Positions 1-7,644 of a stretch of DNA of 32,221 nucleotides are shown in pieces. A program made the translations under genes and the position numbers. The notes beneath the pieces are model-generated. The model ran no database searches and was not told where the DNA came from. It worked only from the letters and a program-made list of their open reading frames with translations. The DNA comes from DATKZH01 sp964475955 (GTDB lineage Bacteria; Planctomycetota; Planctomycetia; Pirellulales; Thermoguttaceae), in NCBI GenBank assembly GCA_964475955.1, contig CAYYZY010000080.1, positions 1 to 32,221 of the forward strand, in the 5' to 3' direction. How positions within the stretch are numbered: position 1 is the stretch's first letter; each line of letters begins with the position of its first letter.

Positions 1-483
1 GGGTAGCCCCGATGATTTTCCGCACTGCCGCTTTCCACTTCCGAGCACGCTTTCGGAAAATCGTCGCGCTTTGCGCCAGCAACACGAGGATGGCGACGCC
101 CTCTTCTTGCTCGCGCAACACCGACGAATTTGCGATTCCCTCTGAGGAAGTGGCAACGCACCTCGCGCAAATTCATCGGTGCCACCCGCGCGGCGCGCGG
201 GGTCTCCAACGGCATTGCTGCGCGCCGCATCTTTTCTCCCACCGCTGGACGACGCGCTCGGCTACTGACGCCCCGACCCCTAAAGACGAAGACGCATCCC
301 AGACCACCAAAATTGGTGTTGTGCCCCCCGGGTTCCCCAGCCAGGTAAGTCACGCTGTGCGTGACGCAATACGGTTCGACATTGGACGCGATTCGCGCCG
401 CCGGGGTGGATGGCCACGTGTGTCCCATTCTGTCAGGCATAGCCTGACCTACGGGGGCTTGGCGGGCGCGCGGAGGGCAATTG
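1..483. other. Non-coding stretch with several small palindromes
   Basis: No credible gene is visible; the long open frames here have low-complexity, Arg/Pro-rich translations. The stretch holds several inverted repeats: 10-22 with 54-66 (13-bp arms, one mismatch), the dispersed palindrome at 121-179 (listed separately), GTCACGC-TGT-GCGTGAC at 349-365 and GTCAGGC-ATA-GCCTGAC at 432-448. The density of palindromes fits a graveyard of short dispersed repeats rather than a promoter region. Confidence 0.5.
121..179 (+). repeat. Dispersed palindromic element, copy 1
   Basis: Arms CCGACGAATTTGCG (121-134) and CGCAAATTCATCGG (166-179) are inverted repeats with one mismatch. The same element occurs in the opposite orientation at 7423-7479. 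Aligned head to head, the two copies have the same length between arms and share flanks (GCGCAACA before, GCCACCCGCGC after), while the 28-bp centre has diverged. Conserved arms with a variable centre suggest that the hairpin is what is kept. Confidence 0.75.
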
Positions 484-850
484 TTGGACGGGGTCACTTT
501 GCGCGGCGGGGGCGGTTTTGCCGCGGGTGGGGGGCACAAGGCCCGTCAGTTACCGTGGGTGGGAAAGACGTGGGGTTCGGGGGGGAAAGACGTCGGGGTT
601 CGGCGGAAGAGAGGTGCGGTTTGTGTGGGAGTGGCGCACCCCGGGCGGCCACGTGGCCCCACGGTAGGTCCGGCAAATCGGCCCCCGCGGCGGGGGATTC
701 CGGAAGCGCAAGTTCTGATTTGGATAGGGCTTATGCGAAATCGATTTTTTGAAAAACACCTGTCGAAAAAATGGGCCTCGCTTTAACCTGTTGTGGACCA
801 AAGGGTTAGGGCGAGCGTTGGGAATGATTGTTCGACACGGTTTTCGCCGT
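484..850 (+). repeat. 367-bp dispersed repeat, copy 1
   Basis: This block matches 31853-32218 in direct orientation over its whole length (367 against 366 bp), with about four in five bases identical by eye. Landmarks in order: a G-rich stretch with a 22-bp tandem duplication (units starting near 561 and 583), the palindrome GGCCACGTGGCC at 647-658, a conserved AT-rich block near 735-770, and a possible stem pairing 777-788 with 804-815 (12 bp with two G-U pairs). Neither strand has a convincing gene; translations look alike in several frames only because the DNA is alike. It ends about 280 bp before comEC. What it does is not known; it could be a non-autonomous mobile element or a structured RNA. 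Confidence 0.85.
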
Positions 851-1127
851 CTTGGCCGGGTCCGAGCGGGGTTAACTCTCGCAGCATACCCGGTTTGCGC
901 CCGGCCGCAAGGCGAATTTGCGCGCGGCGTGGGGCGGCGCAACTTTTTTCGCTCTCGCGCGGTCTGAGGCGATCCCGCCGAGGCGACTCGCTCGGCGCGG
1001 GCACCCTGCCGATGAGGAGAGCGGGGCGAGAAACGGAGGCTGCGCCGGGGGTGCCCGTGGGATGAGCGCCACGGGCCCCGGGCTGGGCGGGTTGTGAAGG
1101 AGGGCGCCGCAGGGGAGAATGCCCGGC

Positions 1128-3605
1128 ATGTCGCAGCCGCCGGGTAAAGACACGCGGAGCGAAACGCCGGCCCCTCGGTACCAGCCGCTGGTGATCGTGC
1201 TGGTGGCCGTGTGTGCGGGCATTGTGGCCGACCGCGCGTGGGGGGCGCCGGTCGAAGCGTGGTCGGCGGTCGCCGTGGCGGCATGGGTCGCTTGGGCCGT
1301 TCTGCGGTGGGGCCGGTGGGATCGGGCGGCGGGGTTGGTGCTGCTGGCCTCGGTGGCCGCGTGCGGCGGCTTGTGGCATCACGTGCGGTGGAACCTGTTT
1401 GAGGCGAACGACCTGGGGTTCTATTGCCGGCCCGGGCGTCAGCCGGTCGGCATCGAGGCGATCGCGCTGGGGGAGCCGGAGCGCGTGCCCGCGCCGCCGT
1501 TCGACCCGATGCGCATCGTGCCCGAGTTCGACCGGTCGCGCCTGGAAGTGAAGGTCGCGGCCGTGCGCGACGGCACGCGGTGGCGGCCGGCCTCGGGCCG
1601 GGCGAGGCTGACGGTCGACGGGCACCTGCTGGGCGTGCGGGCCGGGGATCGGCTTCGGGTGTTCGGGCAGTTGTGGGCGCCGCGCCGTCGGGTGAATCCG
1701 GGCGATTGGGACTCGGCGGCGTACCATCGGGCCGACCGGCGGTTGAGCCAGGTGGGAAGCGGGTATCCCGAGTGCGTGAGCGTGGTCCGACGCAGCGGCA
1801 TCCTTCACTCCCGGCGTTGGCTGGAGGACGCCCGCAATGCGGGGACCCGGCTCCTCGAAGCGCGCCTCGACCGGCGCCGTGCCGCGCTGGCCGCCACCGT
1901 GCTCTTGGGCGCGCGGGAGGAGATCACCCACCAGGAAGAGCAGGCCTTCGTGGAGACGGGCACGGTGCACCTGTTGGCCATTTCGGGGTTGCACGTGGGG
2001 ATCGTGGCCTGGGCGCTGCTCGGCGCGTTGCGCCTGGCGATGGTGCCGGCTCGGCGGGCCGTGGTCGTGGTGGCGGCGGCCGCGGTGCTCTACACGATGC
2101 TCACGCACGCGCGGCCGCCGGCGATTCGGGCGATGATCCTGGTGCTGACCTTCTGCGCGGCGACGTACCTGGGCCGGCCTCGGCTGACATTCAACGCGCT
2201 GGCCGCCGCGGCGTTGGTGGTATTGGCGCTGTCGCCGGCCGACCTGTTCAGCACGGGGGTGCATCTGTCGTTCGTGGCCGTGGCCGGCTTGATGTGGCTC
2301 GTCCCGCGATGGCTCCACGCGGCGCGCGACGACCGGGCGCTCCTTTTGGCCGGCGGCCGGCTCCGCGTGCTGTTCGGGAGCCTGTGGCGCTGGATTTCGC
2401 GGTTGGCCCTTTCCAGCCTGGCGATCTGGCTCCTCACGCTTCCACTGGTCATGGCCCGATTTCACCTGCTCACGCCCGTCGCCCCGGTGTTGAACACGCT
2501 GCTTTGGGTGCCGATGGGGCTGGCGCTGGTGAGCGGGTTCGGGGTGTTGGTTTGCGGATGGTTGCTGCCGCCGCTGGGATGGGCATTCGGCCGATGCTGC
2601 GACGGCTCGCTCGAGTTGGTGCAATGGGGCGTCGAGAGCGCGCGGGCCCTGCCGGGCAGCCACTTCTGGGTGCCGGGGCCCGCCGACTGGTGGCTCGTGG
2701 GGTTCTACGGGGGCCTGGGCTTGGCGGCGGCGTTTCCCGCGATCCGGCCGCCGCGGCGTTGGTGCGTTGCGCTTCTGGCCGGGTGGATCGCGGCCGGGCT
2801 GCTCCCTTCGATGCTGCGGGGACACGCCGGACGCCTGGATTGCACGTTCTTTTCGGTGGGCCACGGGTGCGCGGCGCTGCTGGAGCTGCCTTCCGGCCAG
2901 ACGATGCTCTACGACGCCGGGCAACTCGGCGCCCCGGAGTTGGGGGCGCGGTCGGTGGCGGCGTCGCTCTGGTCGCGGGGGATCACGCATCTGGACGCGG
3001 TGATCCTCTCCCACGCCGACGCCGACCACTACAACCTCTTGCCCCACTTGTTCGAGCGGTTCTCGGTCGGCGCGGTCTACGTGTCGCCGGTGATGTTCGA
3101 TTCGGAGAACCGGGCGATGCTCGCGCTGAAGGAGGCGATTCGCGGGGCGGAGGTGCCCGTGCGGGAGATCTACGCGGGGGATCGGCTCGAGGGCGGGGTG
3201 GGGTGCCGGATCGAGGTCGTGCACCCACCCCGCAAGGGGGTGATCGGCGAGGACAACGCGAACAGCCTCGTGCTGGAAGTCGAGTACCGCGGACGGCGGA
3301 TCTTTCTGCCGGGCGACCTGGAGCACCCGGGTTTGCGGGACGTGCTGGCCGAGGAGCCGTGGGATTGCGACGTGCTGTTGGCTCCCCACCACGGCAGCCG
3401 GCGGAGCAATCCGCCGGGGCTGGCCCGCTGGTGCCAGCCTGAATGGGTCGTGGTGAGCGGGAGCATCAACTCGTTTCGCCCGGACATGGCCGAGAGCTAC
3501 CACGCGCTGGGCGCCACGGTCCTCCATACGGGGGATTCGGGCGCGATTTCGTGCTGCATCGGCCCAGAGAAGCTGCGGGTGGAGGGGTTTTGCGGCTCCC
3601 GTTGA
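1128..3605 (+). CDS. comEC: ComEC/Rec2-type DNA uptake channel protein
   Basis: Integral membrane protein expected to carry single-stranded DNA across the inner membrane during natural transformation. Counted from an upstream ATG at 1119 (828 aa): N-terminal membrane segments and a DUF4131-like region come first, then the competence domain with its hallmark LLAISGLHVG near residue 285 followed by many hydrophobic helices to about 570, then a C-terminal metallo-beta-lactamase-like domain with SHADADHYN near 630 and APHHGSRRSN near 754. All three ComEC parts are present, so it looks intact. I prefer the ATG at 1128, because AGGGGAG at 1111-1117 is 10 nt upstream of it but only 1 nt from the ATG at 1119. 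No other competence gene lies in the window. The family is clear; actual competence of this organism is inference. Confidence 0.93.
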   Translation: MSQPPGKDTRSETPAPRYQPLVIVLVAVCAGIVADRAWGAPVEAWSAVAVAAWVAWAVLRWGRWDRAAGLVLLASVAACGGLWHHVRWNLFEANDLGFYCRPGRQPVGIEAIALGEPERVPAPPFDPMRIVPEFDRSRLEVKVAAVRDGTRWRPASGRARLTVDGHLLGVRAGDRLRVFGQLWAPRRRVNPGDWDSAAYHRADRRLSQVGSGYPECVSVVRRSGILHSRRWLEDARNAGTRLLEARLDRRRAALAATVLLGAREEITHQEEQAFVETGTVHLLAISGLHVGIVAWALLGALRLAMVPARRAVVVVAAAAVLYTMLTHARPPAIRAMILVLTFCAATYLGRPRLTFNALAAAALVVLALSPADLFSTGVHLSFVAVAGLMWLVPRWLHAARDDRALLLAGGRLRVLFGSLWRWISRLALSSLAIWLLTLPLVMARFHLLTPVAPVLNTLLWVPMGLALVSGFGVLVCGWLLPPLGWAFGRCCDGSLELVQWGVESARALPGSHFWVPGPADWWLVGFYGGLGLAAAFPAIRPPRRWCVALLAGWIAAGLLPSMLRGHAGRLDCTFFSVGHGCAALLELPSGQTMLYDAGQLGAPELGARSVAASLWSRGITHLDAVILSHADADHYNLLPHLFERFSVGAVYVSPVMFDSENRAMLALKEAIRGAEVPVREIYAGDRLEGGVGCRIEVVHPPRKGVIGEDNANSLVLEVEYRGRRIFLPGDLEHPGLRDVLAEEPWDCDVLLAPHHGSRRSNPPGLARWCQPEWVVVSGSINSFRPDMAESYHALGATVLHTGDSGAISCCIGPEKLRVEGFCGSR

Positions 3606-3935
3606 GGGTCGGGAAGGGCTGCCGGCTTCGGGGGGCGAGCGAGGGGAGGGCGAGCGAGTGGGCCCCCTGCGACCGAAAAGCGGGGTGGGGTTGCGTTGGC
3701 GGCGGCGAGAAGCCGTCTATTGGGGGGTGCGGGGGTGCGACTCGGCGGCGATGGGTCCCTCGCTGGCTGGCGCGGCACAACACCCGTTGCAGGGAACCCA
3801 AGAAATGATACACTTAGGACCTTAGGAAGTTGGTATTACACGTTTTGGAAGAGTCCTGGGAGACTTTGGCAGAAGGAGCATGCTTCGGCAGGGAAGCATG
3901 GGAGGCCGGCTCGACTGGAGGAATCGCGGTAGCAG
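3606..3935. other. comEC-rpsO intergenic region
   Basis: 330 bp without a gene. The first 180 bp show nothing beyond G-rich sequence. From about 3803 the composition becomes AT-richer, so the rpsO promoter is probably here, perhaps with TATTAC (3834-3839) as its -10; I could not find a matching -35 at normal spacing. The last part holds the hairpin at 3879-3900. Confidence 0.5.
3879..3900 (+). promoter_or_regulatory. Hairpin in the rpsO leader, possible S15 autoregulatory site
   Basis: CATGCTTC (3879-3886) and GAAGCATG (3893-3900) form a perfect 8-bp stem with loop GGCAGG, ending 35 nt before the rpsO start and 16 nt before its GGAGGA. S15 is known in several phyla to bind a structured element in its own leader and shut off translation, with unrelated RNA folds in different groups. 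The location fits such a site; the binding itself is inference. Confidence 0.5.
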
Positions 3936-4205
3936 ATGACTGTCACGAAAGAGCGGAAACAGGAGCTGATCGAGCAGTTCAGGCGAAGTGAGGATGACAC
4001 CGGCTCCGCAGAAGTGCAGATCGCCATTCTCACGACCCGGATCAACGGGCTGACGGAGCACTTGCGGACCCACAAGAGGGATTTCGCCAGCCAGCGCGGT
4101 CTTCTGATGCTCGTGAGTCGACGGCGCGGATTGCTCGACTACCTGAAGCGGGTCGATCCGCAGCGCTACCTCACGATCATTCGGCGCCTCAACATCCGCA
4201 AGTAG
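3936..4205 (+). CDS. rpsO: 30S ribosomal protein S15
   Basis: An 89-aa protein, exactly the usual S15 length. S15 binds the three-way junction of the central domain of 16S rRNA early in 30S assembly. Recognisable parts: the helix with TGSAEVQIA near residues 22-30, LTEHLRTHKRDF near 40-51, the S15 signature around SRRRGLLDYLKR, and the C-terminal RRLNIRK. The ATG at 3936 has GGAGGA at 3917-3922, a rather long spacing of 13 nt. pnp follows 199 bp downstream in the same direction, the classic rpsO-pnp pairing seen in many bacteria. Confidence 0.98.
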   Translation: MTVTKERKQELIEQFRRSEDDTGSAEVQIAILTTRINGLTEHLRTHKRDFASQRGLLMLVSRRRGLLDYLKRVDPQRYLTIIRRLNIRK

Positions 4206-4268
4206 TGCGCTACTCCTTTCTCGCTTCCGAGGCCGGCTCGGTGCGCGTGTCACGACGGGGGTGGGCCG

Positions 4269-4291
4269 CCTCCCGGCCGTTGCCGGGGAGG
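4269..4291 (+). promoter_or_regulatory. GC-rich hairpin between rpsO and pnp
   Basis: CCTCCCGGC (4269-4277) pairs with GCCGGGGAGG (4282-4291) around the loop CGTT, with a single bulged G. No U-run follows, so it is a weak terminator candidate. In Escherichia coli the rpsO-pnp spacer holds an RNase III hairpin through which PNPase controls its own mRNA; this hairpin sits in the equivalent place, but the shared role is only inferred. Confidence 0.45.
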
Positions 4292-4404
4292 GCTCTTGGT
4301 CGCTCCGCACGGGTCTTGGCACTTCCCTCCCGTTCGGCGCCGGGTGTGCGTCTTCTGCGAACGTCCGCGAGGACTTGTCGTGCAGGTGAAGGTAGGAAGA
4401 GAAA

Positions 4405-6501
4405 TTGAAAGTTCGAGTTGAGAAACAGATCGGCGCGGGGACTCTTTGGATCGAAACCGGAGAGCTGGCAAAACAAGCGGGCGGCAGTTGCCTGGTGGGG
4501 TATAAGGAGACCGTGGTTCTCTGTGCCGCGACCACCGGCCCGCCACGACCGGGAATCGACTTTTTCCCACTGACGTGCGATTATCGAGAGCGGGTGGCCG
4601 CGGCGGGGAAGTTTCCCGGCGGGTTCCTCAAGCGGGAAGGCCGGCCGACGCTGAAGGAGACGCTGACGTCGCGGTTGATCGACCGCCCCATCCGGCCCCT
4701 GTTCACGGGGCCGTTTCGCGACGAGGTCCAGGTCCAGGCGCTGGTGTTGGCCAGCGACCGGCAGACCGACGGCGACGTGCTCGCCATGAACGGGGCCTCG
4801 GCCGCGTTGTGTGTCTCGCCGATGCCCTTCGAAGGGCCCATTGGCTCAGTTCGGCTCGGGTATGTCGACGGCGAGTTCGTTCCCTTTCCCACGCACGACG
4901 AGCTGGAAGACAGCGATCTGGACCTGATCGTTTCGGGCAGCCGCGACGCGATCCTGATGATCGAAGGATTCGCCCGGGAGATGCCCGAAGACAAGATGGC
5001 CGAGGCCATCATGACGGCCCATCAGTACGTTCAGCAGTTGTGCGAGCTTCAGGGCGAGGTGATCGAGAAGGTCAATCCCGAGAAGGCGCCCCTGGAGGCC
5101 CCCGAGCCCGAGGGCCTCTTCGACCGCCTGAAGGAACAGTACGCCGGCGCTTTCCGCGAAGCCAAGCAAACGGAAGGGAAGCAGGCCCGGGCCGAAGCCT
5201 GCCGCGCGTTGAGGGAGAAGGTCTTCGAGGAACTGATTCCCGACCCAGAGGCCGAGGACGCGATCGCGCCGGAGGCGCTGAAGAAGGCGTGGCACGACCT
5301 GGAGGGGCGCGTCGTGCGCGACCTGATCCTCGAAGGGAAGCGGGCCGACGGCCGCGGGCACAAGGACCTTCGCGAGATCACCTGCCGGGTCGACGTGCTG
5401 CCGCGCGTGCACGGTTCGGCCGTGTTCCAGCGGGGCGAGACCCAGGCGATGATCACGGTGACGCTCGGCACGACGCGCGACGAGCAGCGCGTCGACGGCC
5501 TGGTCGAGGAGTACACGAAGAAGTTCATGCTCGACTATTACTTTCCCCCGTTCTCGGTGGGCGAGTGCCGGCCGATTCGCGGCCCGGGCCGACGCGAGTT
5601 CGGCCACGGGGCCCTGGCCGAGCGGAGCGTCAGTTCCGTGCTGCCCGATCCCGAAGATTTTTCCTACACCATTCGGATCATCTCCGACATCCTCGAGTCG
5701 AACGGCTCCAGCTCCATGGCCAGCGTGTGCGGGGCCACCCTGGGGCTGATGGCCGCGGGCGTACCGATCAGCAACCCGGTGGCCGGCATCTCCGTGGGCC
5801 TGGTGAAGGAGGGAGATCGGTGGGTCCTGCTGACCGATATCCTCGGCGACGAGGACCATCACGGCGACATGGACTTCAAGATCGCCGGGACCCAGAACGG
5901 GATCACGGGCATCCAGCTCGACCTGAAGACCGACGGGATCAGCGAGGAGATCCTCCGGGCCACGTTGACGCAGTCCCGGGAAGCTCGAATGGAGATCCTC
6001 CGCACCATGCTCACCGCCATCCCGCGGCCGAGGGACGACATTTCGGGTTGGGCCCCGCGCCTGCTGCGCACCCAGATCGACCCGGAAAAGATCGGACTGT
6101 TGATCGGGCCGGGCGGGAAGATGATTCGTTCGATCCAGGAACGGACCGGCGCGGTGATCGAGGTCGACGACGACGGCACGGTCACGGTCGCCTCGAGCGA
6201 CGCGCAAGGCGCCCAAGAGGCCCTGGCCGAGGTCGAAGCCCTGACCGCTTCGGTCGAGGTGGGCCGGATCTACGACGGCCGGGTGTCGAGCGTCAAGGAT
6301 TTCGGGGCGTTCATCGAGATCCTTCCGGGCAAGGACGGCCTGTGCCACATCAGCGAGCTGTCGGACGGCTACGTGAGCAGCGTGTCCGACGTGTGCAAGG
6401 TCGGCGACATGCTGAAGGTCAAGGTGATCTCGATCGACGACCAAGACCGCGTCAAGCTCAGCCGCAAGGTCGCCATGAAGGAGTTGGGGATCAAGGAGTA
6501 G
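4405..6501 (+). CDS. pnp: Polyribonucleotide nucleotidyltransferase (PNPase)
   Basis: A 698-aa exoribonuclease that degrades RNA 3' to 5' by phosphorolysis, as a trimer and often in a degradosome. Order: first RNase PH domain (about 10-220), an alpha-helical linker, second RNase PH domain (about 310-540) with PIRGPGRREFGHGALAERS and DILGDEDHHGDMDFKIAGT, a KH domain (about 550-615, with GPGGKMIRSIQERTGA), and an S1 domain (about 615-690, with DFGAFIEILPGKDGLCHISE). Length and order are standard. The start is TTG at 4405, with GGAAGAG at 4395-4401; no in-frame ATG or GTG fits nearby, so the weak start codon may hold expression down. It follows rpsO and probably shares transcription with it. Confidence 0.97.
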   Translation: MKVRVEKQIGAGTLWIETGELAKQAGGSCLVGYKETVVLCAATTGPPRPGIDFFPLTCDYRERVAAAGKFPGGFLKREGRPTLKETLTSRLIDRPIRPLFTGPFRDEVQVQALVLASDRQTDGDVLAMNGASAALCVSPMPFEGPIGSVRLGYVDGEFVPFPTHDELEDSDLDLIVSGSRDAILMIEGFAREMPEDKMAEAIMTAHQYVQQLCELQGEVIEKVNPEKAPLEAPEPEGLFDRLKEQYAGAFREAKQTEGKQARAEACRALREKVFEELIPDPEAEDAIAPEALKKAWHDLEGRVVRDLILEGKRADGRGHKDLREITCRVDVLPRVHGSAVFQRGETQAMITVTLGTTRDEQRVDGLVEEYTKKFMLDYYFPPFSVGECRPIRGPGRREFGHGALAERSVSSVLPDPEDFSYTIRIISDILESNGSSSMASVCGATLGLMAAGVPISNPVAGISVGLVKEGDRWVLLTDILGDEDHHGDMDFKIAGTQNGITGIQLDLKTDGISEEILRATLTQSREARMEILRTMLTAIPRPRDDISGWAPRLLRTQIDPEKIGLLIGPGGKMIRSIQERTGAVIEVDDDGTVTVASSDAQGAQEALAEVEALTASVEVGRIYDGRVSSVKDFGAFIEILPGKDGLCHISELSDGYVSSVSDVCKVGDMLKVKVISIDDQDRVKLSRKVAMKELGIKE

Positions 6502-6535
6502 GGGCTTCGTCCGCCGGATGCGCCCACGCGTGTAA

Positions 6536-6560
6536 GACGGAACGGCATTCCGTCCTATTT
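6536..6560 (+). terminator. Possible terminator after pnp
   Basis: GACGGAA (6536-6542) and TTCCGTC (6548-6554) form a 7-bp stem with a 5-nt loop, followed by CTATTT. It lies 35 bp after the pnp stop. The U-tract is short, so termination may be weak; it could also be one of the dispersed palindromes. Confidence 0.4.
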
Positions 6561-6613
6561 CGTTGCGGACGCGAAGCCGCGCTTCGGTCGGCCAGGCATC
6601 CGAGGGGAAGCTG

Positions 6614-7375
6614 ATGGGCCCAGCGGGCGAATCGACGAGCGACGTCCACCAGAAACTGGTCGACGGTTATACGGAGATCGCCCGGTTGGCCGGCGGCCTG
6701 GCCCACGAGATCAAGAACCCGCTTTCGACGATCCGCCTCAACATGGAGCTTCTGGCCGAGGACTTGGCCGACTCGGACAACCCCCGCGACCGCCGGGCAC
6801 TGGCCAAGGTGCAGGTGGTCGAGCGGGAGTGCCAGCGGCTCCAGGAAGTGCTGGACGACTTCCTCGACTTCGCCAAGGTGCGCCGGCTCAAACAGGAGCC
6901 CACGAACCTGAACCACCAGGTCCGGGAGGTGCTCGGGTTCTTCCAGCCCAAGGCCAAGGAGGCGGGCATCGAGGTGATCGCCTACCTGGCCAGCGATCTG
7001 CCCACCGTGCTGTTGGACCGGGAGGCGTTCCGCGGCTCGCTTCTGAACCTCATGCTCAACGCCGAGCAGGCCATGCCCGACGGCGGGCAGTTGGTGGTTC
7101 GCACCAGCGTGACGGGCGACGGGGTCGCGCTCGATTTGATCGACACCGGCTGCGGCATGGACGCCGCCACGCGCGAGCACATCTTCGACGCCTTCTTCTC
7201 CACCAAGCGCGGCGGCTCCGGGCTGGGGCTCCCCACGGCGCGCAAGATCATCGAAGCCCACGGCGGGCAGATCCGGGTGCAGAGCGAACCGGGCCGGGGG
7301 ACGCAGTTCACGATCCGGCTCCCGGTCCTCGCCCGACTGGCGGCCGCCCCCGACACACAGGCCCCGTCGACGTAG
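6614..7375 (+). CDS. Soluble two-component sensor histidine kinase
   Basis: A 253-aa kinase consisting almost only of the catalytic core. The HisKA helix has the H box LAHEIKNPLSTIRLN, with phospho-accepting His31. The ATPase part shows the N box LMLNAEQAMPDGG, the G1 box DTGCGM and the G2 box GGSGLGLPTARKII. There is no membrane segment or PAS/GAF sensor domain, so it is cytoplasmic, NtrB-like in architecture, and must get its input from a partner protein or by its first 20 residues. No response regulator gene is in the window, so it is an orphan here. The ATG at 6614 was chosen because GAGGGGAAG lies just upstream; a longer frame from 6563 would add residues without family resemblance. Confidence 0.9.
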   Translation: MGPAGESTSDVHQKLVDGYTEIARLAGGLAHEIKNPLSTIRLNMELLAEDLADSDNPRDRRALAKVQVVERECQRLQEVLDDFLDFAKVRRLKQEPTNLNHQVREVLGFFQPKAKEAGIEVIAYLASDLPTVLLDREAFRGSLLNLMLNAEQAMPDGGQLVVRTSVTGDGVALDLIDTGCGMDAATREHIFDAFFSTKRGGSGLGLPTARKIIEAHGGQIRVQSEPGRGTQFTIRLPVLARLAAAPDTQAPST

Positions 7376-7422
7376 CGTGCGCGCCGCGCGGTTCACGCAG
7401 AGGGCTTCGGCGCGGGTGGCAG

Positions 7423-7479
7423 CGACGAATTTGCGGAGCCTGCTCTGCTACTTCGTTGCACCAGATCGCAAATTCGTCG
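7423..7479 (-). repeat. Dispersed palindromic element, copy 2
   Basis: CGACGAATTTGCG (7423-7435) and CGCAAATTCGTCG (7467-7479) are perfect 13-bp inverted repeats. This is the same element as 121-179 but inverted, and the homology extends into the flanks on both sides. It lies in the 269-bp gap between convergent genes. Confidence 0.8.
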
Positions 7480-7590
7480 GTGTTGCGCAGCAACACGAGG
7501 AGCCCCGGCGGCGGTGAAGTGTCAAGAGTTGACCTCCATTCCCCTCCCAATTTCCCATTCCTGGGCCGTTGCGGAATTGCCCAGGCAGCC

Positions 7591-7612
7591 GGAACGCCGC
7601 GGAGGGCGTTCC
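7591..7612. terminator. Hairpin between convergent genes
   Basis: GGAACGCC (7591-7598) and GGCGTTCC (7605-7612) form a perfect 8-bp stem with a 6-nt loop. It sits 33 bp past the stop of the minus-strand lipoprotein gene and 216 bp after the histidine kinase. There is no U-run on either strand, so it may act as an mRNA 3'-end protector or simply be another dispersed palindrome. Confidence 0.35.
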
Positions 7613-7644
7613 CTACAGGTTGGGTGGGAATCGAGCACGATGAG

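Noticed and set aside
494..676. Minus-strand 60-aa frame whose translation resembles that at 31785-32045
   Set aside because: The similarity is explained by the DNA repeat; plus-strand frames are equally similar, and there is no start signal.
12..752. Long open frame over the first 750 bp
   Set aside because: Arg/Pro/Gly-rich translation without domains; it runs across the dispersed palindrome and the 367-bp repeat, so it is an effect of high GC.
783..3527. 914-aa minus-strand frame opposite comEC
   Set aside because: Shadow of comEC: His/Arg/Pro-rich, no recognisable domain, while the opposite strand encodes a full family protein.
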